Positions 23,576-31,622 of a stretch of 64,000 nucleotides of DNA are shown here, one piece after another. The DNA lies in NCBI RefSeq assembly GCF_965227505.1, contig NZ_OZ245757.1, positions 3,100,001 to 3,164,000 on the forward strand, read 5' to 3'. Source of the stretch: Pelagibius sp965227505 (GTDB lineage Bacteria > Pseudomonadota > Alphaproteobacteria > Kiloniellales > Kiloniellaceae). A model generated the notes under the pieces. It ran no database searches. It saw only the letters and a list, made by a program, of their open reading frames with translations, and was not told where the DNA came from. Position numbers and translations under genes: made by a program. How positions within the stretch are numbered: the first letter of the stretch is position 1; each line of letters starts with the position of its first letter.

Positions 23576-24898
23576 ATGCGTCTGAACCGCAAAGTCACGA
23601 TTCTGGCCGCTGCCGCCGCGTTTGCAGGCAGCCTGCCGAGCGCGGCCCTGGCCGCCACCGAGGTCGAGTGGTGGCACGCCATGGGCGGCAAGCTGGGCGA
23701 GAAGGTCAACGAGATCGCCGAGGGCTTCAACGCCTCCCAGAGCGACTACAAGCTGACGCCGGTCTACAAGGGCAACTACACGGAAACCATGACCGCGGCC
23801 ATCGCCGCCTTCCGCGCCAATCAGCAGCCGCACATCGTTCAGGTTTTCGAGGTCGGCACCGCTTCCATGATGGGCGCCAAGGGCGCGATCAAGCCGGTCT
23901 ACCAGCTGATGGCCGAGGCGGGTGAGCCTTTCGATCCTGCCGCCTACCTCTCCTCGGTGACCGGCTACTACACCGACACCGACGGCAACATGCTCTCGAT
24001 GCCGTTCAACAGCTCCACGCCGGTGCTGTACTACAACAAGGACGCCTTCGCGAAAGCGGGCCTCGATCCCAACGCGCCGCCGGCCACCTGGCCCGAGGTC
24101 GAAGAGACCGCGCGCAAGCTGCAGGCCGCGGGCTATGCCTGCGGCTTCACCACGGGCTGGCAGTCCTGGGTGCAGCTGGAGAATTTCAGCGCCTGGCACA
24201 ACGTGCCCTTCGCCACCCAGGCCAACGGCTTCGGCGGCATCGACACCGAACTGGCCTTCAACAGCCCGCTGCATGTGAAGCACGTCAGCACGCTTGCCGG
24301 CTGGCAGCAGGAAAAGATCTTCGACTACGGCGGCCGCCGCTCCGATTCCGCGCCGAAGTTCTATAACCAGGAATGTGGCATGTACATGAACTCCTCGGCG
24401 GCCTATGCGGGCGTGAAGGCCAACGCCAAGGACTTCGAGTTCGGCGTCGGTTCCCTGCCCTACTGGCCCGACGCGGGTGCGCCGCAGAACTCCATCATCG
24501 GCGGCGCCACGCTGTGGGTGCTGGGCGGCCATGACGATGCCGAGTACAAGGGCGTCGCCAGGTTCTTCTCCTATCTTTCCTCGGCTGAAGTGCAGGCCGA
24601 GTGGCATCAGGCGACCGGCTATCTGCCGATCACCCATGCGGCGGCGAAGCTGACCAAGGAGCAGGGCTTCTACGAGGCCAACCCGGGCACCGACGTCGCC
24701 ATCATGCAGATGACCGGCAACGAACCGACGCAGAACTCCAAGGGCCTGCGGCTCGGCAACTTCGTGCAGATCCGCGACGTGATCAACGAAGAGCTGGAGG
24801 CCATCTGGGCCGGCGACAAGACTGCGCAGCAGGGCCTGGACGACGCGGTCAACCGGGGCAACGCGCTGCTGCGTCGCTTCGAAAAGACCGTCAACTAG
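23576..24898 (+). CDS. ugpB: Glycerol-3-phosphate ABC transporter, periplasmic binding protein
   Basis: The 440-aa precursor starts MRLNRKVTILAAAAAFAGSL, with signal peptide cleavage expected at ALAATEVEW. The mature protein begins with VEWWHAMGGKLGEKVNEIAEGFN, a signature stretch of UgpB (quoted as WWHAMGGKLGEKVNEI). It also has GYACGFTTGWQSWVQLENFS and ATLWVLGGHDD, all matching UgpB. It delivers sn-glycerol-3-phosphate or glycerophosphodiesters to UgpAE. It is first in the ugpBAEC operon behind a Pho box. Confidence 0.95.
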   Translation: MRLNRKVTILAAAAAFAGSLPSAALAATEVEWWHAMGGKLGEKVNEIAEGFNASQSDYKLTPVYKGNYTETMTAAIAAFRANQQPHIVQVFEVGTASMMGAKGAIKPVYQLMAEAGEPFDPAAYLSSVTGYYTDTDGNMLSMPFNSSTPVLYYNKDAFAKAGLDPNAPPATWPEVEETARKLQAAGYACGFTTGWQSWVQLENFSAWHNVPFATQANGFGGIDTELAFNSPLHVKHVSTLAGWQQEKIFDYGGRRSDSAPKFYNQECGMYMNSSAAYAGVKANAKDFEFGVGSLPYWPDAGAPQNSIIGGATLWVLGGHDDAEYKGVARFFSYLSSAEVQAEWHQATGYLPITHAAAKLTKEQGFYEANPGTDVAIMQMTGNEPTQNSKGLRLGNFVQIRDVINEELEAIWAGDKTAQQGLDDAVNRGNALLRRFEKTVN

Positions 24899-24977
24899 GC
24901 TCCCTCATCTGCCTTTGCGCAGGCAGCGGCCCCGCCCTGCGGGCCGCTGCCGCGTAACGGCGGGGCTCTGACTCTCC

Positions 24978-25862
24978 GTGCAGCACAAACGGGTTATCTT
25001 CCAGGGGCGACTTCTGCCCTACATGCTGGTCCTGCCCCAGCTTGCCATCACCCTTGTCTTCTTCATCTGGCCGGCGTCGCAGGCGCTCTATCAGTCGGTG
25101 CTGCTGGAGGACCCCTTCGGCCTGGGCTCGAACTTCGTCTGGTTCGAGAATTTCGAAGACCTCTTTGCCGATCCCGCCTACCTGGCCTCCTTCCAGACAA
25201 CCATCGTCTTCAGCCTGGGCGTGACCGCGTTGTCGATGGTCGCGGCTCTGGTGCTGGCCGCTATGGCGGACCGTGTGGTCCGCGGCGCCACCGGCTACAA
25301 GACCCTCTTGATCTGGCCCTATGCGGTGGCTCCGGCCGTCGCCGGCATCCTCTGGTGGTTCATGTTCAACCCCTCCATCGGCGTGCTCGCCTATGGCCTG
25401 CAGCAGCTGGGTTACGACTGGAACCACTATCTGAACGGCGGCGATGCCATGATCCTGGTGATCATCGCCGCCGCCTGGAAGCAGGTGAGCTACAACTTCC
25501 TGTTCTTCCTGGCCGGCATGCAGGCGATTCCCAAGTCGCTGATCGAGGCCGCGGCCATCGACGGCGCCGGGCCGGTGAAGCGCTTCTGGACCATCATCTT
25601 TCCGCTGCTGTCGCCGACCACCTTCTTCCTGCTGGTGGTCAACGTGGTCTATGCCTTCTTCGATACCTTCGGCATCATCCACGCGACGACCTCCGGCGGG
25701 CCGGCCCAGGCGACCACGATCCTGGTTTTCAAGGTCTACAACGACGGCTTCGTCGGCCTCGATCTCGGCGGTTCCGCCGCCCAGTCGGTGATCCTGATGC
25801 TGATTGTCATCGCGCTGACGGTGGTGCAGTTCCGCTACATCGAGCGCAAGGTCGAGTACTAA
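24978..25862 (+). CDS. ugpA: Glycerol-3-phosphate ABC transporter permease UgpA
   Basis: A 294-aa MalF-type permease with six membrane helices. It begins with LPYMLVLPQLAITLVFFIWP and GSNFVWFENFEDLF. The EAA loop is ALIEAAAIDGAGPVKRFWTI-like (SLIEAAAIDGAGPVKRFW), the contact site for UgpC. It ends RYIERKVEY, as UgpA usually does. It follows ugpB by 79 bp. Its stop codon directly abuts the left end of a 262-bp inverted-repeat element that separates it from ugpE. Confidence 0.95.
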   Translation: MQHKRVIFQGRLLPYMLVLPQLAITLVFFIWPASQALYQSVLLEDPFGLGSNFVWFENFEDLFADPAYLASFQTTIVFSLGVTALSMVAALVLAAMADRVVRGATGYKTLLIWPYAVAPAVAGILWWFMFNPSIGVLAYGLQQLGYDWNHYLNGGDAMILVIIAAAWKQVSYNFLFFLAGMQAIPKSLIEAAAIDGAGPVKRFWTIIFPLLSPTTFFLLVVNVVYAFFDTFGIIHATTSGGPAQATTILVFKVYNDGFVGLDLGGSAAQSVILMLIVIALTVVQFRYIERKVEY

Positions 25863-26124
25863 TACCAAGGTGTGGAGATAATGCCCTTCAGAGACTGCAC
25901 CCTGTGGGTTTTGGCTAGGAGCAGCCGGCGTGGCGATGCCGGGGTATCGCGAGGCGGTTACGACGCAGTCCAAAACCCACAGGGTGCTGCCGTGCCGGTC
26001 CCTTCTGCACCCCTTCGGAGGGCGTCGAAAGGCCTTGCCGATGTCCCACATCGCCTGCGGCATTTCTCCTACCCGAAAGAGTGCAGAAGGGATCTCTGTG
26101 GGGCATTATCTCCACACCTTGGTA
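25863..26124. mobile_element. MITE-like element inserted between ugpA and ugpE
   Basis: The ends are a perfect inverted repeat: CCAAGGTGTGGAGATAAT... (25865-25886) and its complement (26101-26122), 22 bp, flanked on both sides by TA (25863-25864, 26123-26124). That looks like a TA target duplication of the IS630/Tc1-mariner type. With the flanking bases, 25 bp match perfectly. Inside are further dyads: an 18-bp perfect repeat (25897-25914 with 25970-25987), a 12-bp repeat (TCCCTTCTGCAC 25999-26010 with 26081-26092), and CGATGT-CCC-ACATCG (26039-26053). There is no transposase and no convincing ORF, so it would move only in trans. In RNA it would fold into large hairpins within the ugp transcript. 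Confidence 0.85.
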
Positions 26125-26140
26125 TGGGGGGCGACGAAGC

Positions 26141-26989
26141 ATGATCGAAAACCGCCCCATCTTCACGGCCATTACCCACATCGTGCTGTTCCTGGGCGTG
26201 CTGGTGGTGGCCTTCCCGATCTGGCTGGCCTTCGTCGCCTCGACCTATCCCGTCGATGGGCTGGTCTCCGGCGTGCTGCCGCTCTGGCCCGGCGACCAGT
26301 TCTGGGAGAACTACGGCAGCGCGCTGACCGGCGGCGTCGAGGCGGCGGGCAGCCCGCCGGTGCTGCTGATGATGGCGAACAGCATGGTCATGGCGCTGGC
26401 CATCGCCACCGGCAAGATCGCCATCTCCATCATCTCCGCCTTCGCCATCGTCTACTTCAACTTCCCCTTCCGGGTGACGGCCTTCTGGATCATCTTCGTC
26501 ACCCTCATGCTGCCGGTGGAGGTGCGCATCCTGCCGACCTACGAGGTGGTGGCGAACCTCGGCATGCTGGACAGCTACGCCGGCCTGGCGGTGCCGCTCA
26601 TCGCCTCGGCGACGGCGACCTTCCTGTTCCGCCAGTTCTTCCTCACCGTGCCCGACGAACTGCTGGAGGCGGCCCGCATCGACGGCGCCGGGGCATTGCG
26701 GTTCTTCTGGGACATCCTGCTGCCGCTGTCGCGGACCAACATCGCGGCGCTCTTCGTTATCCTCTTCATCTTCGGCTGGAACCAGTATCTCTGGCCCCTG
26801 CTGGTGACCACCGACGAGTCCTACTACACCATCGTCATGGGGATTCAGCGTATGGTGGCGGTGCCGGATTCCGAGCCGCTGTGGCATCTCATCATGGCCA
26901 CCGCGATCCTGGCGATGATCCCGCCGGTCTTCGTCGTCGTGGCCATGCAGCGGCTCTTTGTGAAGGGCCTGGTGGAAACCGAGAAGTAA
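26141..26989 (+). CDS. ugpE: Glycerol-3-phosphate ABC transporter permease UgpE
   Basis: A 282-aa MalG-type permease with six helices. The ATG at 26141 gives MIENRPIFTAITHIVLFLGV, the family's normal start. An open frame extends upstream into the inserted element, but those residues are encoded by repeat DNA and are excluded. The EAA loop is ELLEAARIDGAGALRFFWDI. The UgpE-typical FGWNQYLWPLLVTTDE and GIQRMV follow. GGGGGG at 26125-26130 may serve as ribosome site, outside the element. ugpC follows 15 bp downstream. Confidence 0.95.
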   Translation: MIENRPIFTAITHIVLFLGVLVVAFPIWLAFVASTYPVDGLVSGVLPLWPGDQFWENYGSALTGGVEAAGSPPVLLMMANSMVMALAIATGKIAISIISAFAIVYFNFPFRVTAFWIIFVTLMLPVEVRILPTYEVVANLGMLDSYAGLAVPLIASATATFLFRQFFLTVPDELLEAARIDGAGALRFFWDILLPLSRTNIAALFVILFIFGWNQYLWPLLVTTDESYYTIVMGIQRMVAVPDSEPLWHLIMATAILAMIPPVFVVVAMQRLFVKGLVETEK

Positions 26990-27004
26990 AGAACGGACTG
27001 CCCT

Positions 27005-28090
27005 ATGGCTGACATCTCCATCCGCGCCGTCAAGAAAAGCTACGGCGACACCAAGGTGATCCACGGCGTCTCCGTGGACATCCGCGACGGCGAGTTCATC
27101 GTCATCGTCGGCCCGTCCGGCTGCGGCAAGTCGACCCTGCTGCGCATGATCGCCGGGCTGGAGGTCATCACCGAGGGCGATATCGCCATCGGCGGCCGGG
27201 TGGTCAACAATCTGGAGCCCAAGGACCGGGACATCGCGATGGTGTTCCAGAACTACGCCCTCTATCCGCATATGACGGTCTACGACAACATGGCCTACGG
27301 CCTGAAGATCGCCCGCATGCCCAAGGCGGAGATCGACCAGAGGGTCGCGGAAGCCGCCGGAATCCTGGAGCTGAAAGACCTTCTGGCCCGCAAGCCGCGC
27401 CAGCTTTCCGGCGGCCAGCGCCAACGGGTCGCCATGGGCCGGGCCATCGTGCGCCAGCCGGCGGCCTTCCTCTTCGACGAGCCGCTGTCGAACCTGGACG
27501 CCAAGCTGCGCGTGCAGATGCGCCTGGAGATCAAGCGCCTGCAGCGCCGCCTCGGCACCACCTCGGTCTACGTCACCCACGACCAGGTGGAGGCCATGAC
27601 CATGGCCGACCGCCTGATTGTCATGAACGGCGGTCATGCCGAGCAGATCGACACACCGCTGGCGGTCTATGAGCGGCCCGAGAGCCTCTTCGTCGCGGGC
27701 TTCATCGGGTCCCCGGCCATGAACTTCCTCCCGGCGGAGGTGGCCGCCGACGGCGCCAGCCTCTCGGTCAGTCAGGGCAGTGCCATCAGCTTCTCGAACG
27801 GCGGGTTGCAGGGCCAGGCGGGGCGGCGCATCACCCTGGGCGTGAGGCCGGAGCATCTGCACGCCGCCGAGGGCGCCAATCCGGCTTTCACGCTACAGGT
27901 TCAGATGGTGGAAACACTGGGCGCCGACACCCTGGCCCACGGCGTGCTCTCCGGCCGGGACGAGACCCTCACCCTGCGGGTGCCGGGCACCATGAAGATG
28001 GCCGAGGGGGACAGCCTGCCGCTGATCGCCGACCCCGGCGCCCTGCACCTCTTCGATCCGGAGAGCGGGCGGCGGATCGCCGATATCTGA
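27005..28090 (+). CDS. ugpC: Glycerol-3-phosphate ABC transporter ATP-binding protein UgpC
   Basis: A 361-aa MalK-like ATPase powering UgpAE. It has Walker A GPSGCGKSTLLRM, Q-loop VFQNYALYPHMTVYDN, signature LSGGQRQRVAMGRA, Walker B AAFLFDEPLSNLD and switch His VTHDQVEAMT. The C-terminal regulatory OB-fold domain (residues about 240-355) carries GVRPEHLHA. The paralogue of the sugar system is at 53493-54584. It ends the ugp operon and converges with the sco gene. Confidence 0.95.
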   Translation: MADISIRAVKKSYGDTKVIHGVSVDIRDGEFIVIVGPSGCGKSTLLRMIAGLEVITEGDIAIGGRVVNNLEPKDRDIAMVFQNYALYPHMTVYDNMAYGLKIARMPKAEIDQRVAEAAGILELKDLLARKPRQLSGGQRQRVAMGRAIVRQPAAFLFDEPLSNLDAKLRVQMRLEIKRLQRRLGTTSVYVTHDQVEAMTMADRLIVMNGGHAEQIDTPLAVYERPESLFVAGFIGSPAMNFLPAEVAADGASLSVSQGSAISFSNGGLQGQAGRRITLGVRPEHLHAAEGANPAFTLQVQMVETLGADTLAHGVLSGRDETLTLRVPGTMKMAEGDSLPLIADPGALHLFDPESGRRIADI

Positions 28091-28120
28091 CGCTTTCTGC
28101 TGAAGCCCTGCCCCGGCCCC

Positions 28121-28150
28121 GGATCCGGGCCCCGGTCAAGGCCGGGATCC
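28121..28150. terminator. Bidirectional hairpin between ugpC and sco
   Basis: GGATCCGGGCC (28121-28131) pairs with GGCCGGGATCC (28140-28150) with one mismatch and an 8-nt loop. It sits between two convergent genes and overlaps the palindrome CCCGGATCCGGG (28118-28129). Confidence 0.5.
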
Positions 28151-28155
28151 GTGTC

Positions 28156-28827
28156 TCAGGTGCCGGCGGAGCCCCCTGTGGCGAGCGTCGGGTCGACCTG
28201 CTTGGAGAGCCCTGCGGCGATCTCCTCGGCGGTGGTCAGGTGGTTGAAGTGGGTCAGATAGGCGCCGTCCGGGCCCATCAGATAGACGATCGGCGAGTGA
28301 TCGACGAGGTAGTCGCTGGCGTCGTCGACCTCCACCTTCTTGTAGAACGCGCGGTAGGCCTTGGCGGCAACGGCCACCTCTTCGGGGCTGCCGGTCATGG
28401 CGACCATGCTGGGATGGAAGTGGCTGACGTAGTCGGCCAGCGCCTCGGTGGTGTCGCGCTCCGGGTCGACGGAGACAAAGACCGGCGTAACGGCGGCGGC
28501 CTTGGCGCTCTCGGTCTCCGCCAGGATATCGAGGCCCTGGGTGACGGTTGTCAGGGTGGTGGGGCAGATGTCGGGGCAGAAGGTGTAGCCGAAGAAGATC
28601 ATCATGTAGCGGCCCTGGAAGTCGGCGTCGCTGCGCCGCTGGCCGTTGTGATCCGTCAGGGTAAAGGGGCCGCCGATCAGCGCCTGCCCGCTGACCTGGG
28701 TTTCGCCGGAGACGATCTGGCGCGGGGCCTGCGGTTGAACCGAGAGCCAGCCGGCCACACCGCCGACCACGAGGGTGACTCCAAGGCCGGCGATCAACAG
28801 CACTTTTGTCTTGGGCGTCATGGGCAA
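28156..28827 (-). CDS. SCO1/SenC-family copper chaperone
   Basis: The 223-aa protein is anchored by one N-terminal helix (LLIAGLGVTLVVGGVAGW) and has a periplasmic thioredoxin-like SCO domain. Copper ligands are Cys84 and Cys88 in YTFCPDICPT, and His177 in LVDHSPIVYL. SCO proteins help assemble the CuA centre of cytochrome c oxidase and can act as redox sensors. In Rhodobacter, senC neighbours regA/regB; here regBA lies about 4 kb away. No oxidase genes are adjacent. Confidence 0.93.
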   Translation of the reverse strand: MPMTPKTKVLLIAGLGVTLVVGGVAGWLSVQPQAPRQIVSGETQVSGQALIGGPFTLTDHNGQRRSDADFQGRYMMIFFGYTFCPDICPTTLTTVTQGLDILAETESAKAAAVTPVFVSVDPERDTTEALADYVSHFHPSMVAMTGSPEEVAVAAKAYRAFYKKVEVDDASDYLVDHSPIVYLMGPDGAYLTHFNHLTTAEEIAAGLSKQVDPTLATGGSAGT

Positions 28828-28982
28828 AGGCCTCCTGCGGTCAAATGACCCCTCTCGCTATGCGCTTAAAATCTATAGACAATCGCCCGGGCTTGCGCAA
28901 TGCGGCGCTGTGTCGCGCCAGCCGGGACCTGACCCCGCCAGATCCCGGGTCTGTGCCTGGACTGCACCCCGGAGCGGTCGCG

Positions 28983-29032
28983 GGGGCTAGGCCGCTCAGG
29001 CCAGCGCTCGGGGGCCAGGGCTCAGGCCGGCG
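28983..29032. repeat. Imperfect tandem duplication downstream of the SYLF gene
   Basis: GCTCAGGCCAGCGCTCGG and GCTCAGGCCGGCGCTCAGG occur in near-tandem about 25 bp apart, just past the stop codon of the SYLF gene (minus strand). Confidence 0.55.
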
Positions 29033-29033
29033 C

Positions 29034-29732
29034 TCAGGGCAGAGTCTCGCGCAGCCTGTCGGCCTGGGCGTTGCTGAACGTGCGATTGATGACGATGTCC
29101 CGCGCGCCCGCCGGACCGCCGTAGTAACCCGCGGCAAGGTTCTTGCGCTCGAAAATCTTCGCGCCTTCCAGCGCACCGCCGCCGAACAGGCCGACGGACT
29201 TTGAGAAGGCGTAGATATCGGAGGTGAAGTCGGTGGTGCGCGACGCCTCGACCCCCCGGCCAACCGGGCCGACGGAGATGCTGGCGTCGGCGCCCAGCTT
29301 GAACTCGCTGGACAGCATGGCATCGACGGCCTTGTCGCTCATCAGCACGAAGACCACCTCTTTCACCTCGCCGCCGATCTGCAGCCCGATGGAGCCGGCC
29401 GCCAGGGTGTAGAAGGCCGGTGCTGACCAGCTGCCGTCGGTGCCGCGCGCCATGAAGACGCCGGACCCGCCCTCTGCGCCCAGGATGAATCCGCCTTTGA
29501 CCAGCTGCGGGACGATGTAAATGCCCTTGGCCGACTGGATGAATTTCGAAAGCTCGAAAAAGTCCTCGTCCGACATCAGGCGATCGACGGTCAGGCGCGA
29601 CTCGGTCACCAGAGCCTCAGCCTCGTTGTCGGCATATGCGGCAGGACCGCCGCCGACCGCCACAAGGACGACCGCCATAAGCAGGGCAGCCGCAGTCGCC
29701 CGCAAGCTGCGCAGGATTGCTGAACCCGTCAT
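29034..29732 (-). CDS. SYLF/Ysc84-type lipid-binding domain protein, exported
   Basis: The 232-aa precursor begins MTGSAILRSLRATAAALLMA, with a cleavable signal peptide ending near AAYADNEA. The mature domain is the SYLF (DUF500) fold: FIQSAKGIYIVPQLVKGGFI-like sequence, then GSGVFMAR, SAPAFYTLAAGSIGLQIGGE and EVVFVLMSDKAVDAML. It ends ERKNLAAGYYGGPAGARDI. Eukaryotic SYLF domains bind phosphoinositides; the bacterial role is not established. The ATG at 29732 has AGGTGATTTC upstream and gives a proper signal peptide; the open frame extends further without support. Confidence 0.88.
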   Translation of the reverse strand: MTGSAILRSLRATAAALLMAVVLVAVGGGPAAYADNEAEALVTESRLTVDRLMSDEDFFELSKFIQSAKGIYIVPQLVKGGFILGAEGGSGVFMARGTDGSWSAPAFYTLAAGSIGLQIGGEVKEVVFVLMSDKAVDAMLSSEFKLGADASISVGPVGRGVEASRTTDFTSDIYAFSKSVGLFGGGALEGAKIFERKNLAAGYYGGPAGARDIVINRTFSNAQADRLRETLP

Positions 29733-29879
29733 GAAATCACCTTCCTGAAATATGATGCGACACCATACTAGCACGGCCGCCTGCCGCGACGCTCCGCCGC
29801 AACAGGGGTGGCCGCCGGTTCCTGGCCCGGATGGCCCGCGCTGCAGTTCAATACCCTAACAGTCTGATGCAACGGCATT

Positions 29880-30551
29880 TCATTCCGGGATATGGGCCTT
29901 TGCGTTGACCAGTGCAACGCGCCAGCTGCCTTCCGGGCCGCTTGTGCCCCCTTCCCCGGCCGCCGCTCCCTCGGCCTGCCCGTTCTCCGCGAAGTGGTCG
30001 ATGCGGGTCACGGCACAGTTGTCGATGGCAAAGCTGAGAGCGCGGTCCGGCGGCAGGCCGAGCGCATGGCCCAGCGCCGCGCGGATCGGCCCGCCATGGC
30101 TGACGCAGACCACGTCGCGACCGGCGAAGCGCCGGTTCAGGCGGCCGACGGCTTCCCCAACCCGGCGGCAGACCGACGCGAAGCTTTCACCGCCGGGCGG
30201 AACCTCCTCGGCCGGACCCAGCCAGAAGCGCCGCCAGTCGGCGCTGCGCTGGGCGTCCAGTTCGGCGTAGGTCATGGACTGCCAGTGACCGAAATCCTGT
30301 TCCGCCAGCTCTGCCTCCACTGCGAAAGGCGGCTGGGGCAGCGCGCGCTGACGATGGATGGCTTCGGCGGTCTTCACGGTGCGGCTGAGCGGGGTGACCA
30401 CCCAGGCGGCCTCCTGCGGCAGCAGCCGCGACAGGCCGCGGAACACCGCCTCGTCGCTGCAGTCGCAGGCCACGTCGCGGTTGCCGTAGATGCGGCCGTC
30501 CTGGCCGACCACCGGGGCGTGGCGGACCCACCACCAGCGCGTCATGGTCAT
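29880..30551 (-). CDS. Histidine phosphatase, CobC-like (alpha-ribazole phosphatase type)
   Basis: The 223-aa product opens MTMTRWWWVRHAPV. The VRHAP motif places the catalytic His right after the first strand, a variant of the RHG motif. The second conserved His is in CVSHGGPIRAALGHAL. Its position next to cobS suggests removal of the 5'-phosphate of alpha-ribazole phosphate in cobalamin lower-ligand assembly. This is inferred from context; other phosphoglycerate mutase-like roles are possible. The ATG at 30551 is preferred to an upstream one at 30572. Confidence 0.85.
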   Translation of the reverse strand: MTMTRWWWVRHAPVVGQDGRIYGNRDVACDCSDEAVFRGLSRLLPQEAAWVVTPLSRTVKTAEAIHRQRALPQPPFAVEAELAEQDFGHWQSMTYAELDAQRSADWRRFWLGPAEEVPPGGESFASVCRRVGEAVGRLNRRFAGRDVVCVSHGGPIRAALGHALGLPPDRALSFAIDNCAVTRIDHFAENGQAEGAAAGEGGTSGPEGSWRVALVNAKAHIPE

Positions 30552-30570
30552 AACGTCTCCTGCCTCCACC

Positions 30571-30620
30571 AATCCCGTCTCCCCGCGAATCCCGTCTCCC
30601 CACGAATCCCGTCTCTACGC
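30571..30620. repeat. 17-bp tandem repeat, three copies, across the cobS stop
   Basis: AATCCCGTCTCCCCGCG (30571), AATCCCGTCTCCCCACG (30588) and AATCCCGTCTCTACGCC (30605) are consecutive. The last copy contains the cobS stop codon (minus strand). Confidence 0.88.
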
Positions 30621-31463
30621 CATCAGCGCCGCCAGGACCAGCAGCACGACGATCTCGGAAAGCTGCTGGGCGGCGCCGAGAACGTCGCCGGTGTAACCGC
30701 CGATCTGCCGCCGCGCCAGGACCGCGATGCCCGTCGAAGCCAGGAAAGCGCCGGCCAGGGCCAGCGCCGCCGCGTGCCAGGGCAGCAGCAGGACCGCGGC
30801 CAGGATGGCCGTCGCCGCGGCCGCCAGGGCGTCGGCGCCGCGCGGCCGCCCCACCGCTGCGGCGAGCCCGTCGGCGCGCGCGCCCGGCAGGCCGGCCATC
30901 AGGGCGCCGAGGCCGGCCCGCGAGATGCACTGGGAGGCGATCAGGGCAAGAGCCGCCTGACCGGCGTCAGGGGCGGCGATTGCCGCCAGCGCGGCGGCGC
31001 GCAGCGCCACCGAGAGCACGAGGGCGAGCACCCCGTAGCTGCCGATACGGCTGTCGCGCATGATGGCCAGCTTGTGCGCGGGGTCCCGGCCCCCCCCGAA
31101 GCCGTCCGCCACATCGGCGAGGCCATCCTCGTGCAGCGCCCCGGTGACCAGGATCGTCACTGCCACCGCCAGCAGCGCGGCGGCCGGGGCCGGGAGCTGG
31201 AGGGCTGCCGCCGCCAGCAGGCTCAGCCCGCCAATGGCGCCGACAACGGCGCCGACGGCGGGATAGCAGCGGCTCGCCCGGGCCAAGGGGGCCTGCTCCG
31301 CCGGGCTCTCGGCCACCGGCAGCGGTGGCGCCGGCCGCGCTGTCATCGGCAGCCGGGTCAGCAGGGTCATGGCGACCTTCAGATCATGCCACCAGGCCGC
31401 GGGCGCGGCCGGGGACCGACGCGGGCCCGGCGAGTGAAGATCCGGCGGTGGCGGAGGAGACAT
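30615..31463 (-). CDS. cobS: Adenosylcobinamide-GDP ribazoletransferase (cobalamin synthase)
   Basis: CobS joins adenosylcobinamide-GDP with alpha-ribazole (phosphate), the last step of cobalamin assembly, in the membrane. Sequence features are LKVAMTLLTRLPM near the N-terminus, the metal-binding region ALHEDGLADVADGFGGG with its conserved acidic residues, and KLAIMRDSRIGSYGVLALVL. It has several hydrophobic helices and ends LVLLVLAALMA-like. The ATG at 31463 (MSPPPPPDLH) gives 282 aa. The frame is open to 31553, but those codons lie in the region expected to hold the divergent promoter. Confidence 0.95.
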   Translation of the reverse strand: MSPPPPPDLHSPGPRRSPAAPAAWWHDLKVAMTLLTRLPMTARPAPPLPVAESPAEQAPLARASRCYPAVGAVVGAIGGLSLLAAAALQLPAPAAALLAVAVTILVTGALHEDGLADVADGFGGGRDPAHKLAIMRDSRIGSYGVLALVLSVALRAAALAAIAAPDAGQAALALIASQCISRAGLGALMAGLPGARADGLAAAVGRPRGADALAAAATAILAAVLLLPWHAAALALAGAFLASTGIAVLARRQIGGYTGDVLGAAQQLSEIVVLLVLAALMA

Positions 31464-31496
31464 GGCGGGCTTTGGGCTCGGCTGATGCTTTTCGGT

Positions 31497-31525
31497 TTGG
31501 TCGGCTCGGTTTGGCCGTTTATATG
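31497..31525 (+). promoter_or_regulatory. Possible sigma-70 promoter for cobT
   Basis: TTGGTC (31497-31502) and TATATG (31520-31525) are 17 bp apart, about 95 bp before the cobT ATG. I see no B12 riboswitch core in this interval. Confidence 0.45.
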
Positions 31526-31622
31526 ACAGTTCCAGGTACCGGGTCACGAACATGCGGGCCGGACCTTTCGGATCGGAGGCCCGCGCCCGCCCGCTGCGAC
31601 CCGGCGGTTAGGAGAATTTGCC

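Noticed and set aside
26081..26140. ugpE start at 26081, inside the inserted element
   Set aside because: These codons are encoded by the right end of the inverted-repeat element. The ATG at 26141 gives the family's normal N-terminus.
27005..28090. Assigning ugpC as a maltose MalK
   Set aside because: It lies directly after ugpE in a ugp operon with a UgpB-type binding protein and Pho box; the maltose-type ATPase candidate is the one at 53493-54584.
31464..31622. Cobalamin riboswitch between cobS and cobT
   Set aside because: The B12-box core and paired elements are not visible; the interval is only about 160 bp.
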